A stretch of DNA of 64,000 nt from Terrisporobacter mayombei (GCF_020748465.1 NZ_JAHZMP010000001.1:1116001-1180000); one strand, 5' to 3'. Counted from the first letter of the stretch, positions 36,629 through 46,674 are shown. Notes: generated by a model not told the origin, from the sequence alone. Program-made: numbers and translations.

Positions 36629-38299
36629 TTATTTACTCATTTGTAAGTTCGAAATTCCTTTATAAATATCAAAATCGTTAGGATGAATAGTTCCTTCAAG
36701 TCTCTTATTAGATACTACAAAATTATCTAATATTCCTAAAGATATAAACGAAGCTTTTTCAGCCACATATTTTTGAATTTGGTCATATATCTTTTTTGTT
36801 TCATCATCTGATTTAGAATTCCCTAAGGATTTAATATAAGTTGATAATTCCTTATCTTTTATATTACATGCTTCTAATATACCTCTAGCATCTGGAATAC
36901 TTGATAAAGAGTAACCAACTACTGCTAAATCATAGTCTTTAGAATCGATAGCTTTCGTTAAATCTTTTTCATTTAATTCTTTTACCACACTTTTAATTCC
37001 TATTGAGGCTAAATTTTGTCTTATGATATTTGCAACCTTTATTCTTTCACCATTACTGTCAGATACTACTATATTTAATTCTACTTGATTTAACATTGCT
37101 TTCATTTCTTTTTTTGAAATCTCTGAGTTAGCTGATATACCAGTAGAATTATCTTCTATTATACCTTGTGAGCTTTGTTTACTTGATTCAGCTTGTTTTT
37201 GAGATTCTAAAGATTCATTCACTGATTTAAGTCCTTCAGTTAAATATTCTATTGCCTTCTCTTTATTAAATGCTAATTTATCAATATCTTTATTATAATA
37301 TTTGCTATTTGTGTTAAGTGGGAAATATGATAAGGTTGCATTTCCTACATAAGCTTCTTTTAAAAGTTTCTCTCTATCTATGGCAGATATTATAGCTTTT
37401 CTAAAACTCACATTGTTTAAAAATTCATTATTGTAATTAAACATAACCATTTCATAATCTCTACCTTCGTAGTTAGTTATATTAAATTCTTTCTTTTTCT
37501 CGAACTTACTTAATTCTGATAAATCTATACTTGCAATATCACTGTCTAATGCAAGTACCATCTGTGTTTGAGATTCCTTATCAGGAACTAATTTTACAAA
37601 TATCTGTTTTCTATTTTCTGGTAGATTCCCAAAATATTCTTCATTTCTCTCAAGAATAATATATTTTCTATCCACATAATCCTTTATTTTATAAGGTCCG
37701 TTTCCTAAAAGGTTGTATTTATACTGGCTTACCTCATCGGTTTTTAGGTTACCTAGTCTTTCCTTTGAAACAATAGGGAACGTTAATTTATCTATTGCAA
37801 AAGGATCATTTTCTTTCAAATTAATAGTAAAATTTTTGCTGTCACTTATATGTATTGATTCAATATTTTTTACTAAGTCTGCATAAGGACTATCATTAGT
37901 TTTTTTGATTAAATCCACAGTAAAGCTAACATCGCTAGAAGTTACCTCCTTGTTATCATGCCAAGCAGCATCAGAATTTAATTTAATATTTATACTTTTT
38001 CCATCTGAAGACTTTGTATATTTTTCAACTAACCTTTGCTCCACGTTGTAATTTTCATCAATTTCGAATAAACCATCATAAATCAAATTCATTATATATC
38101 CTACTGACTTATCTTTGTTTAGTATAGGGTTTATAGTAGTTGGAAATAACATCGTCAAATGAATGTAATTAGATTCTTGAATATTTAATTCATTTATCTC
38201 GTCATTATTATTTTTATTTTCTTTTTCTTTAGCACATCCTACAGTTCCCAGAACTATGGTTAAAACTACGGCTAGAAGTTTTATTAATTTTTTCTTCAT
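36629..38299 (-). CDS. ABC transporter substrate-binding lipoprotein, family 5 (OppA/DppA type)
   Basis: Extracytoplasmic solute-binding lipoprotein of 556 aa. The signal peptide ends in a lipobox (GTVGCAKE). The SBP_bac_5 fold is seen in NPILNKDKSVGYIMNLIYDGLFE, the AAWHDNKEVTSSDVSFTVD segment and the NNVSFRKAIISAIDREKLL segment. A Ser/Gln/Glu-rich insertion (about 355-395) is unusual. Members bind oligopeptides or nickel. No permease or ATPase genes are adjacent, so it either serves a transporter encoded elsewhere or has another role. Its ATG overlaps the last base of the transglycosylase frame. Confidence 0.87.
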   Translation of the reverse strand: MKKKLIKLLAVVLTIVLGTVGCAKEKENKNNNDEINELNIQESNYIHLTMLFPTTINPILNKDKSVGYIMNLIYDGLFEIDENYNVEQRLVEKYTKSSDGKSINIKLNSDAAWHDNKEVTSSDVSFTVDLIKKTNDSPYADLVKNIESIHISDSKNFTINLKENDPFAIDKLTFPIVSKERLGNLKTDEVSQYKYNLLGNGPYKIKDYVDRKYIILERNEEYFGNLPENRKQIFVKLVPDKESQTQMVLALDSDIASIDLSELSKFEKKKEFNITNYEGRDYEMVMFNYNNEFLNNVSFRKAIISAIDREKLLKEAYVGNATLSYFPLNTNSKYYNKDIDKLAFNKEKAIEYLTEGLKSVNESLESQKQAESSKQSSQGIIEDNSTGISANSEISKKEMKAMLNQVELNIVVSDSNGERIKVANIIRQNLASIGIKSVVKELNEKDLTKAIDSKDYDLAVVGYSLSSIPDARGILEACNIKDKELSTYIKSLGNSKSDDETKKIYDQIQKYVAEKASFISLGILDNFVVSNKRLEGTIHPNDFDIYKGISNLQMSK

Positions 38300-38856
38300 T
38301 AGTTCCTTCCTTCCTTGCTGTATAACATATTATATTGCTCATAATTTTTCTTTACTTTAATTACATATTTATCAGTTTCAGAAAAAGGTATAGTATGTAA
38401 GTTTTCTCCGTCCTTACTAAACTCTTCATCTGACAGCCATTTTCTTACATTTCCAGAACCACCATTATATGCTGCAACGACTAAGTCAGTTTTTCCGAAT
38501 TCTTTATATAAGGTGTTAAGATACCAACAACCTATTCTTATGTTAGTTTCTGGATCATAAACATCTATATCATCATTTAACTCTAACTCTTCTATTGCCC
38601 AATCTCTTGTAATATCTGCAATTTGCATCAAACCTTTTGCACCTCTACGTGATAGTGCTTCTTCATTAAATTTACTTTCTGCTTTTATAATACTATAAAC
38701 TAAATTTTCATCTAGATTATATTCCCCTGCATATTTTTGCACATATACAGAGTACTTTCTTGGGTAGAGTAATGTTTTTATTCTGCCCCCTTCTAGATAA
38801 ATTGCTCCGCCTAAGATTATAATAACAGATAAAATTATAATACTCTTCTTATACAC
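38299..38856 (-). CDS. Lytic transglycosylase (SLT family)
   Basis: Membrane-anchored lytic transglycosylase of 185 aa, with an N-terminal helix at about 6-22 and an SLT domain: the catalytic Glu in IIKAESKFNEEALS, then GLMQIADITRDWA and VAAYNGGSGNVRKW. It cuts the glycan strand between N-acetylmuramic acid and N-acetylglucosamine, leaving anhydro ends. It overlaps coaE by 8 bases and the substrate-binding protein by one base, so all three are coupled in the polA operon. Confidence 0.9.
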   Translation of the reverse strand: MYKKSIIILSVIIILGGAIYLEGGRIKTLLYPRKYSVYVQKYAGEYNLDENLVYSIIKAESKFNEEALSRRGAKGLMQIADITRDWAIEELELNDDIDVYDPETNIRIGCWYLNTLYKEFGKTDLVVAAYNGGSGNVRKWLSDEEFSKDGENLHTIPFSETDKYVIKVKKNYEQYNMLYSKEGRN

Positions 38857-39451
38857 TCCAATTCTCCTTTATATAATTCAAAAATATAAAAGCCTTTTTC
38901 TTCAACTCGTCAATTGTACCTGAATTATCTATTATATAATCTGCATATTTCGCCTTATTTTCTTGACTCATTTGAGATTTTATTCTACTAAGTGCCTCCT
39001 CAGTAGAACAATTATCTCTATTTTTTATTCTTTCAATTTGTATATCTTCATTACAAGTAACTACTAGTAATTTATCAACAAAATTTAAATAATCTGACTC
39101 AACAAGTAGCGCTGCATCTAGTATTACTATTTTTTTATTCTGCTTTTTATACTCATCAATTTGATTACTTACATTTTGTCTTATTACTGGATGAGTTAAT
39201 TTGTTAAGTTGAATTAATTTTTTGTCATCATTAAAAACTATTTTTCCTAAAGCCTTTCTATTTAAAGAACCATCATGATTTTTTATATCATTTCCGAAAG
39301 TATCATATACTTTCTTAAGTAAATTTTCATCATTATAAATTTGTCGTGCAATAATATCTGCATCAACTATATCTATATTTTCCTCAATAAATATTGTAGA
39401 CAAGCTACTTTTTCCACAGCCAATATTCCCAGTTAACCCTAAAATAAGCAT
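38849..39451 (-). CDS. coaE: Dephospho-CoA kinase
   Basis: Phosphorylates dephospho-CoA in the last step of coenzyme A synthesis. The P-loop is GLTGNIGCGKSS near the N-terminus, followed by VDADIIARQIY, the CoA-domain KLTHPVIRQNV and ILDAALLVESDY. The 200-aa length is usual. It follows polA by eight bases, an arrangement common in Firmicutes. Confidence 0.94.
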   Translation of the reverse strand: MLILGLTGNIGCGKSSLSTIFIEENIDIVDADIIARQIYNDENLLKKVYDTFGNDIKNHDGSLNRKALGKIVFNDDKKLIQLNKLTHPVIRQNVSNQIDEYKKQNKKIVILDAALLVESDYLNFVDKLLVVTCNEDIQIERIKNRDNCSTEEALSRIKSQMSQENKAKYADYIIDNSGTIDELKKKAFIFLNYIKENWSV

Positions 39452-39459
39452 ACTTTCAC

Positions 39460-42114
39460 CTACTTAGTTTCATACCATGAATTGCCAACATTTAAATCCA
39501 CATCTAGATGTACTTGTAAATTAACTGCCGATTCCATTTCTTCTTTTACTATTTTGCATACTTTATCTATTTCTTCTTCCACTGCCTCAACTATAAGTTC
39601 ATCGTGTACTTGTAATATTAGTTTTGATTTAAGTTGCTCATCTTTTAATCTATTATATACATTAACCATAGCTATTTTTATGATATCAGCTGCGCTTCCT
39701 TGAATAGGAGCATTCATGGCAAATCTTTCACCTTGTTTTCTCACCATAAAATTACTTGAATTTATTTCTGGTATATATCTTCTTCTATTAAACTCAGTTA
39801 ATACATAACCTTTTTCTTTTGCCTGTTCAATAACTTTGTCCATAAAATACTTTATTCTAGAGTAATTTGCAAAATAACTTTCTATATAAGCCTTAGCTTT
39901 TGCCACAGGTATATTTAAATCTTGTGATAAACCAAAATCTGTTTTACCATAAACTATACCAAAGTTTATAGCTTTAGCTTCACTTCTTTGTGTAGAGTTA
40001 ACTTCATTTACATCTACATTGAATATTTGTGATGCTGTTTTTGAGTGAATATCTATATGATTTTGGAATGCTTCTATCATATGCTCGTCACCACTCATAT
40101 GAGCTAATACTCTAAGTTCTACTTGAGAGTAATCTGCATCTACTAGTTTTGAGTTTTCATCAGCAATAAATACTTTTCTTATTTCTCTACCCATTTCTGT
40201 TTTAACAGGTATATTTTGTAGATTTGGCTCCGTAGATGATATTCTTCCTGTAGTTGTTATTGTTTGATTAAATGAAGAATGAATTCTACCACTTATCGGA
40301 TTGATTATGTTACTTAATCCTTCCACATATGTTGAGTTTAGCTTAACTATTTGTCTATATTCAGTAATTTTGTCTATTATTTCATGTTTATCTCTAAGCT
40401 TTTCTAATACATCTGCATTTGTAGAGTATCCTGTTTTAGTTTTCTTAATTACTGGTAATTCTAGCTTTTCAAATAATATGACTCCCAATTGTTTTGGTGA
40501 ATTTATATTGAATTTTTCTCCAGCAAGTAAGAATATTTCTTCTTCTAGGTTTGCAATTATATTTTTAAACTTATCTCCAAGCTCTCTTAATTGATTTTTA
40601 TCAACTGCAACACCATAATATTCCATAGATCCTAATACTTCTACCAATGACATTTCCACATCATAAAATAAGTATTCCATTTCCATATCTTTAAATGCTT
40701 TCTCCATAATTGGATATACATTATAAACGATATTTATCATTTCTCCAAAGTATGTACTTAATTCGTCCATATCTAAGTCTTGGAACTTCTTGGCTTTAGC
40801 ACCTTTTCCTAATATTTCTTCTTCAGATTTTATCTTTTTAGTTAAATATTTCATTGCTATATCACTACATTCATAAGAAGTAGATGATTTTGAATCTATT
40901 AAATATTCTCCTATAGCTATATCAAAGAAAATATTATTCATTTCCATATTGTATGGCTTTAAAGCTAGATAATCGTCTTTTAAATTGTAACCTATTTTTT
41001 TAATTTCTTCATTGGAAATTATATCTTTTATTAATTCTAATTCTTCACCATTTAAGTAATATATATCACTTCCATTTGAACTCACAAATACATATAGTAT
41101 ATTCTTATCTAATATATTGCCTACTTTTTTTACAATTTTTATAAATAGCTTATTCGTTTTTTCAAGCTCTTTTTTAAATTCTTCCACATTATCTAAATGA
41201 TTAATATTTAAATTTATCTTTTCTTCTACAGCAGATTCTTCACTTCCACCATCCATAGATAGCACTTGTTTTATTAATGTATTAAATCCAAATTTTTTGA
41301 ACTCTTCTATTACTGCATTTTTATCATAATCTCCAAAAGATAGTTCATCTAAGCTTACTTCAATAGGTACATCTCTTATAATTGTAGCAAGTTTTTTACT
41401 AAATACAGCTTGCTCTTTGTTTTCTTCTATTTTTTTCTTAACGCTTCCTTTTAGCTTATCAGTGTTTTCTATTAAATTTTCAACTGAAGAAAACTCTTTT
41501 ATAAGTTTTATACCTGTTTTTTCTCCTATACCTGGAACCCCTGGTATATTGTCTGATTTATCTCCCATTAATCCTTTTAAATCTATAAATTGTGTAGGAG
41601 TCATTTCATATCTTTCTATAACTGAATCATAGTTGTATTCTTCCACTTCTCCAACACCTTTTTTAGTGATTAATGTAGTTGTTTTGTTTGATGCAAGTTG
41701 TATAGCATCTTTATCTCCTGTAACTATGTATACTTTAAAGTCGTTATCTTCTCCCATTTTTGAAACTGTACCGATTAAGTCATCAGCTTCATATCCTGCC
41801 ATTTCCATTCTATGAATATTAAAAGTATCTAATAATTCTTTTAAGGGCTCTAATTGTTGACCAAGTTCATCAGGCATTTTCTTTCTTCCTGCTTTGTAGT
41901 CAGTAAATTCCTTATGTCTAAATGTTGGCGCTTTCATATCGAAGGCAACACTTATATGAGTTGGTTTATAATCATCTATTATTTTAAATAACATTCTAGT
42001 AAAACCATATATAGCATTAGTTTTTAATCCATCACTGTTGCTCATGTCTGGTAATGCATAAAATGCTCTATTTATTATCGAGTTTCCATCTATAATTATT
42101 AATCTTTTGTCCAA
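39460..42114 (-). CDS. polA: DNA polymerase I
   Basis: Repair and Okazaki-fragment polymerase. The 5' nuclease domain occupies about residues 1-290 (DGNSIINRAFYAL, AGYEADDLIGT, GLMGDKSDNIPGVPGIGEKT). The middle 3'-5' exonuclease-like domain lacks the DxE metal motif (the strand reads KLFIKIVKK), so proofreading is probably lost, as in Bacillus and Thermus relatives. The polymerase domain has motif A DYSQVELRVLAHMSGD, motif B RSEAKAINFGIVYG and motif C QVHDELIVE. The frame runs 30 codons upstream, but TTG at 42114 follows AGGAG by nine bases and gives MDKRLIIIDGNS, 884 aa. Confidence 0.95.
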   Translation of the reverse strand: MDKRLIIIDGNSIINRAFYALPDMSNSDGLKTNAIYGFTRMLFKIIDDYKPTHISVAFDMKAPTFRHKEFTDYKAGRKKMPDELGQQLEPLKELLDTFNIHRMEMAGYEADDLIGTVSKMGEDNDFKVYIVTGDKDAIQLASNKTTTLITKKGVGEVEEYNYDSVIERYEMTPTQFIDLKGLMGDKSDNIPGVPGIGEKTGIKLIKEFSSVENLIENTDKLKGSVKKKIEENKEQAVFSKKLATIIRDVPIEVSLDELSFGDYDKNAVIEEFKKFGFNTLIKQVLSMDGGSEESAVEEKINLNINHLDNVEEFKKELEKTNKLFIKIVKKVGNILDKNILYVFVSSNGSDIYYLNGEELELIKDIISNEEIKKIGYNLKDDYLALKPYNMEMNNIFFDIAIGEYLIDSKSSTSYECSDIAMKYLTKKIKSEEEILGKGAKAKKFQDLDMDELSTYFGEMINIVYNVYPIMEKAFKDMEMEYLFYDVEMSLVEVLGSMEYYGVAVDKNQLRELGDKFKNIIANLEEEIFLLAGEKFNINSPKQLGVILFEKLELPVIKKTKTGYSTNADVLEKLRDKHEIIDKITEYRQIVKLNSTYVEGLSNIINPISGRIHSSFNQTITTTGRISSTEPNLQNIPVKTEMGREIRKVFIADENSKLVDADYSQVELRVLAHMSGDEHMIEAFQNHIDIHSKTASQIFNVDVNEVNSTQRSEAKAINFGIVYGKTDFGLSQDLNIPVAKAKAYIESYFANYSRIKYFMDKVIEQAKEKGYVLTEFNRRRYIPEINSSNFMVRKQGERFAMNAPIQGSAADIIKIAMVNVYNRLKDEQLKSKLILQVHDELIVEAVEEEIDKVCKIVKEEMESAVNLQVHLDVDLNVGNSWYETK

Positions 42115-42344
42115 GTTTATCACTCCTATATTTTTCAATATTATATATTTATATATCTTATTATATACCCATATATTATTATTTAATAATACCACAATAA
42201 TCAAATTATATTAAGGTGTTTAATAAGAAAATCACCTTATATTCATAATTATCAATCATACATTTTTCATGTGCACTGTTATATATACTTTACCTTTTTA
42301 AGTATCTTAAAACATTTTTATTATAATTAAATATTCCTTTAGAC

Positions 42345-42373
42345 TTGATTTTAATTCAATCCTTTGTTATAAT
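42345..42373 (+). promoter_or_regulatory. Promoter of tRNA-Leu
   Basis: TTGATT, 17-base spacer, TATAAT, ending 13 bases before the mature tRNA. Confidence 0.75.
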
Positions 42374-42386
42374 CTAGTAATAATAC

Positions 42387-42472
42387 GCCGGATTGGTGGA
42401 ATGGCAGACGCGACGGACTCAAAATCCGTTGGTAGCAATACCGTGTGGGTTCGAGTCCCACATCCGGCACCA
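42387..42472 (+). tRNA. tRNA-Leu (anticodon CAA)
   Basis: Complete 86-base class II tRNA. The acceptor stem GCCGGAT pairs with ATCCGGC, followed by the A discriminator and an encoded CCA. The anticodon stem ACGGA/TCCGT closes the loop CTCAAAA with anticodon CAA, reading TTG. A long variable arm (GGTAGCAATACC) and the T-loop GGTTCGAGTCC are present. It has its own promoter and terminator and is alone, not in an rRNA cluster. Confidence 0.97.
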
Positions 42473-42477
42473 ATGAA

Positions 42478-42519
42478 AAAGTAGTTACTAAGAATTTTTC
42501 TTTAGTAACTACTTTTTTT
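42478..42519. terminator. Terminator of tRNA-Leu, shared with the DUF1848 gene
   Basis: AGTAGTTACTAA and TTAGTAACTACT arms, 12 bp, then seven T on the plus strand. The A-run on the other side lets it also end the convergent DUF1848 gene. Confidence 0.88.
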
Positions 42520-42520
42520 A

Positions 42521-43447
42521 TTAAAAAAATGAAATTTGATTATCAATATAACTATGCTGAATAGCCTCTTTAACAATATCACCTTCCATAGAATCTCCAA
42601 TCAAAAACGGTGAGTTTTTATTATGCTTTCTAAAGTTATCCCTAACAATATCTTTACTATAATTAGCGTAACAATACAAACATCCATGGTAACAAGTATT
42701 GTACATACCTATATCGTTGCCAAGCAAGCAGTCACAACTTTCTCTACTTCCCTTTTTCTTAGGTACTTTCAAATTGCTATGTATTGCCCTCTCCAGTACA
42801 GGTTGTGTCATACATCCACTACAGTCCACACCAAATTTAGATAATTCATATCCTTCTGCACAAGTTTTTATCTTTATATTATTTTTATTTCCAATAGTCA
42901 CAAATTCTTTTGCTATAATTTCACGTTCTTCTTTTGATACTTCTCTAACTCCATGAAAATTACGCTTTGTTTTTTCATATAAATCTACAAAACTTATAAT
43001 ACATTCCTGAGTGTATCCAGAAAGACTAGTTGCTATTTTTCCAAAGTTTTCTATATGGCTATTCAAGCTATATTTCTCTGAAATAAAAATAGGATCATAT
43101 CTCCATGTAATTTTCTCTAGACCTATTATTGGTGATAATTTTTTAAAACTTTCCATTACTTTTTCTTTATTTGGTACATTAGGTTCTATATCTTTATCAT
43201 AAGGTGTAATTGTAACAAACCAAAACTGGCTAAATCCCTTCAATTCACCTAATCGAGAAATTATAGGTTCCGGATTTTTGGTACAAAAGCAAATACAATC
43301 TACCACATCTGGAGATAGTCTATATTTTGTAACTTGACTTGGATAGTATGGATTTCTAGCATAAACATATCCTTCTTTTATTCTATTATAAAACCAATCA
43401 CTAAAATAAGCTGGTATATCTGTTCTATTTCCTGTATTAATAATCAT
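42521..43447 (-). CDS. DUF1848 family protein with C-terminal cysteine clusters
   Basis: Protein of 308 aa of the DUF1848 family, function unknown. The N-terminal two thirds has the family pattern (TDIPAYFSDWFYNRIKEGYVYARNP, DCICFCTKNPEP, ITWRYDPIFI). The C-terminal third is cysteine-rich: CSGCMTQP, CDCLLGNDIG, then NTCYHGCLYCYAN, a CxxxCxxC arrangement like that of radical SAM enzymes though at the wrong end of the protein. An iron-sulfur cluster is likely. It is a single gene ending at the tRNA terminator; the ATG at 43447 has no strong ribosome-binding site. Confidence 0.85.
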   Translation of the reverse strand: MIINTGNRTDIPAYFSDWFYNRIKEGYVYARNPYYPSQVTKYRLSPDVVDCICFCTKNPEPIISRLGELKGFSQFWFVTITPYDKDIEPNVPNKEKVMESFKKLSPIIGLEKITWRYDPIFISEKYSLNSHIENFGKIATSLSGYTQECIISFVDLYEKTKRNFHGVREVSKEEREIIAKEFVTIGNKNNIKIKTCAEGYELSKFGVDCSGCMTQPVLERAIHSNLKVPKKKGSRESCDCLLGNDIGMYNTCYHGCLYCYANYSKDIVRDNFRKHNKNSPFLIGDSMEGDIVKEAIQHSYIDNQISFF

Positions 43448-43521
43448 AAATTGCTTCTTTCCTCCATACTTTCCTTATGATATTCTTTTATTTCTAGTTA
43501 TCCCTACTTACACTTCATAAT

Positions 43522-43779
43522 CTATTTGTTTTGAATTAAATTTACAAATGCTTGATGAACTCCTGTACTTGCTAAACCTGAAAACATGCCACCTAATATT
43601 ACATCTGCAGTTACACTCTTATTTATCCATATGTTCAATATGCAACCTGTTACTGCCATTATTAATGGTATGTACTTATTTGGTATAAAGTTTAAGCTAC
43701 TTTTTATTATATAACCTAAACACAGACATATACCAACAATTACTAAAACTAAATAATCATTTAAAAATCCTAAGTCCAT
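43522..43779 (-). CDS. Orphan phage-holin-like membrane protein
   Basis: 85-aa protein with three hydrophobic helices (about 9-27, 37-55, 58-78), ending GGMFSGLASTGVHQAFVNLIQ, a pattern seen in small phage holins. No endolysin, tail or other phage gene is nearby, so it is not part of a visible prophage. Related stand-alone holin-like proteins can help release of wall hydrolases or toxins, but a role here is speculative. The ATG at 43779 follows GGAGGG. Confidence 0.72.
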   Translation of the reverse strand: MDLGFLNDYLVLVIVGICLCLGYIIKSSLNFIPNKYIPLIMAVTGCILNIWINKSVTADVILGGMFSGLASTGVHQAFVNLIQNK

Positions 43780-43832
43780 AGTATTCCCTCCTTAAATTTT
43801 TCCTCATAATATATTACTATTCTAAAAACTAA

Positions 43833-43867
43833 AAAAGACTAAAGAAATTAATTTCCTTTAGTCTTTT
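43833..43867 (-). terminator. Terminator of the chemoreceptor gene
   Basis: AAAAGACTAAAG and CTTTAGTCTTTT arms with an 11-base loop and T-rich tail on the minus strand, 22 bases after the stop. Confidence 0.85.
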
Positions 43868-43889
43868 GAATATTTACTTTATTTTTATG

Positions 43890-45911
43890 CTAGTTTGTCT
43901 CATCTTCAATTTTAAATTGAGATGCAACTGCTCGAAGATCTTCTGCTTGCTTAGATAAATCATTACTTGCTGCTGAACTCTCCTCAGATGTTGATACATT
44001 TGTTTGTACAACATTACTTATTTCTTCAATACCCTCTAATGTTTGTTTTAGAGCTGTAGCTTGCTCAGAAGATTCATCAGATATCTCATCTATTAATTTT
44101 ACTGATTCAGATACACCTTGCAGTACCTCTACAAGCATTTCTCCTGTTTTATTAGCTATTTTATTTCCATTTTCTACAGCCTTAATAGACTCTTCAATTA
44201 AGTGAGTAGTTTCTTTTGCTGCATCTGCTGATTTTGTTGCTAGATTTCTTACTTCATCAGCCACGACTGCAAATCCTTTACCTGCTTCTCCAGCTCTAGA
44301 TGCTTCTACTGCTGCATTTAAAGCTAATATATTAGTTTGGAATGCAATATCTTCAATAACTTTTATTACTTTACCTATTTCTGAAGATTTATTATTTATT
44401 TCAGTTATTGCTTCCATCATTTTTTGCATTTGATCATTACTTAAATTTGAAAGTTCTCCAACAGACTTAATTTGATCAGCAGCACCTAATGCATTTTCTG
44501 CATTTTTTGATACTCTATCAGATAAATCATTTACTGTAGATGTAAGTTCTTCTGTTGTATTTGCTTGATAAAGAGCTCCATCTGCAAGAACCTGTGATGC
44601 AGTAGCTATTTCTCTTGAACCTAGTGCCACATTTTCTGAGGCTTCTACAATTTGACCTATAGTATGTTTAAATATCTCAGAAAGTTGTATTAATGAATCT
44701 TTAATTTTTTCAAACTCTCCATCGTAAGATTGTTTTAAATCTATATTTAAATCTCCAGCTGAGAATCTATTCAATGACTCTGATATTTCGTCTATATAAA
44801 CAATATACTCATTTAATCTTGTAACTAGTTTTTTCATTGATTGAGCTAATTTACCTGTTTCATCTTTATTATCAATATCAATTTCAGCATCTAGATTACC
44901 CTCAGCTAACTCTTCAGTAACTTCCATAAGTTTTTGAATTGGTGATACTATACTTTTTGTAACAAAGTATATTACTACTAAAAGAATTAAAATAGCTATT
45001 CCATAAGTAATAGACATTTCTTTTTGCTGTTTTTTTACTGATGCATTATAACGATCTTCACTTATACTAAAAATAGTTTTTAAACCAGCATCTCTTGTTG
45101 AATTTACAATTCCATAACGTGTTTGTCCATTCTCAGTATATTCTATAACTTTTTTACTAGGATTTTCTATTTCTTTTACCATAGTATCATCAAATCCTAT
45201 TTGACTAACATCTTTAAGCAACTTATCACTATCTTCACTTGCTAGCACTTGTCCTGATCTAGATACAAGCATAGTATATGCATCTTTTCCAAAGTCTGTT
45301 TCTGTAGATACTATTTTCTTACTTAAATCGTTAAGTGGAATATCTACAGCTGCTACACCAACGATTTCTTTTCCATCTAAACTATATACTGGTGCTGCAA
45401 ATGATACTATCATATTTCCAGAAATAACATCCTCAAATGGATCAGTTATTATATAACCATTTTTTATATCTTCTTGATTTGAAAACCAGTATTTTTTTGA
45501 TTTCAAATCAAAATCTTTATCTGAAATCCAGTTAGTACCATCAAACGCTAATGTGTCCTTAGCAGAGCAAACATATGCCGTTGATATTTGTGTATCGTTT
45601 TCCGCCACAAATCCCAAATACTTATATGAATCTTTAAATGAAGATTTATCTTTATAGTTCTCTCTAGTAGCTTCAGTCAATACTTGTCTTACAGACGTAT
45701 TCCCTGCCATCTGAACTACCATTGTCTTGTATTTTGTGAAATACTCATCAATATTAACTGACAATTTATCTGTAGTTAGTGTTGAGATAGTTTCTTGAGA
45801 ATCACTAACCGTATGAAGTGTATTTTTTATTGAAAGTCCACCTGAGATAATCATTGCTAAAATTGCTACTCCACCAATCATTACTAAAATTTTCGTCTTT
45901 ATGCTTTTCAT
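43890..45911 (-). CDS. Methyl-accepting chemotaxis protein
   Basis: Transmembrane chemoreceptor of 673 aa. The order is TM1 (about 8-27), an extracytoplasmic double-Cache-like sensor (about 35-295; [42 protein letters not shown]), TM2 (about 300-320), HAMP ([21 protein letters not shown]) and a cytoplasmic signalling domain. The hairpin tip [36 protein letters not shown] is canonical. The ligand is unknown; dCache domains of this type often bind amino acids. It is a single gene. Confidence 0.93.
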   Translation of the reverse strand: MKSIKTKILVMIGGVAILAMIISGGLSIKNTLHTVSDSQETISTLTTDKLSVNIDEYFTKYKTMVVQMAGNTSVRQVLTEATRENYKDKSSFKDSYKYLGFVAENDTQISTAYVCSAKDTLAFDGTNWISDKDFDLKSKKYWFSNQEDIKNGYIITDPFEDVISGNMIVSFAAPVYSLDGKEIVGVAAVDIPLNDLSKKIVSTETDFGKDAYTMLVSRSGQVLASEDSDKLLKDVSQIGFDDTMVKEIENPSKKVIEYTENGQTRYGIVNSTRDAGLKTIFSISEDRYNASVKKQQKEMSITYGIAILILLVVIYFVTKSIVSPIQKLMEVTEELAEGNLDAEIDIDNKDETGKLAQSMKKLVTRLNEYIVYIDEISESLNRFSAGDLNIDLKQSYDGEFEKIKDSLIQLSEIFKHTIGQIVEASENVALGSREIATASQVLADGALYQANTTEELTSTVNDLSDRVSKNAENALGAADQIKSVGELSNLSNDQMQKMMEAITEINNKSSEIGKVIKVIEDIAFQTNILALNAAVEASRAGEAGKGFAVVADEVRNLATKSADAAKETTHLIEESIKAVENGNKIANKTGEMLVEVLQGVSESVKLIDEISDESSEQATALKQTLEGIEEISNVVQTNVSTSEESSAASNDLSKQAEDLRAVASQFKIEDETN

Positions 45912-46062
45912 TTGCCTGTTCCCCCTCCTCGGTTTTACCTGCTTTAATTAATTATTTGTAATATAACATTGACTTGCACTTCAAATAAATTCCAAATATT
46001 GTATATTATCTCCAAAGAAGTTATACGGTTAAATTTGTAAAAACTTTAACACTTTAAATACA

Positions 46063-46096
46063 AAAAATCACTTACTTCTAAAAGTAAGTGATTTTT
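46063..46096 (-). terminator. Terminator of pdxST
   Basis: AAAAATCACTTACTT and AAGTAAGTGATTTTT arms with a four-base loop, immediately after pdxT. Confidence 0.88.
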
Positions 46097-46100
46097 CTAT

Positions 46101-46673
46101 TTAAATATTAGTTTTTACCATATCTACAAAGTATTTATGTACCCTATTATCATCAGTTAATTCTGGATGAAAAGAAGTTACAAACATATTATTTTCTTTT
46201 GCAGCAACTATATTTTTATCTACTACTGATAATACTTCTACCTTATCTCCAACAGATTCTATATAAGGAGCTCTTATAAATACCATGTGAATATCATCAC
46301 CAATACCTTTGATATCAGACTTCGTATGGAAACTTCCTAGCTGTCTTCCATAGGCATTTCTTCTCACTTCAATATCCATAGTAGACAAATGTTTTGTATC
46401 ATCTTCATAAATACTTTTAGCAAGTATAATCATACCTGCACATGTTCCCCACACAGGCAACCCACTTTCTATTTTTGCTTTTAAATCATTATATAGATCT
46501 AAATTTCTAATTAATTTTCCCATAGTAGTACTCTCTCCACCAGGTATAACTAGCCCATCAATATCTTCTAAATCTTCTTTATTCCTAATTTCTACAGTAT
46601 CAACATTTAAACTTTTTAATATGTTTATATGCTCTTCATAAGCACCTTGCATGGCAAGTACTCCAATTTTCAT
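46101..46673 (-). CDS. pdxT: Pyridoxal 5'-phosphate synthase glutaminase subunit
   Basis: Glutaminase that feeds ammonia to PdxS for de novo PLP synthesis. Triad type I amidotransferase: the Cys in VWGTCAGMIIL and the His/Glu pair in SFHPELT. The oxyanion segment PGGESTTMGKLI is typical. It is 190 aa and starts two bases after the pdxS stop. Confidence 0.95.
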   Translation of the reverse strand: MKIGVLAMQGAYEEHINILKSLNVDTVEIRNKEDLEDIDGLVIPGGESTTMGKLIRNLDLYNDLKAKIESGLPVWGTCAGMIILAKSIYEDDTKHLSTMDIEVRRNAYGRQLGSFHTKSDIKGIGDDIHMVFIRAPYIESVGDKVEVLSVVDKNIVAAKENNMFVTSFHPELTDDNRVHKYFVDMVKTNI

Positions 46674-46674
46674 A

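Noticed and set aside
42387..42522. tRNA-Leu as an integration site
   Set aside because: No integrase gene, no repeated tRNA 3' end nearby, and the flanks are ordinary chromosomal genes.
43522..43779. Prophage remnant around the holin-like gene
   Set aside because: No capsid, tail, integrase or lysin gene on either side.
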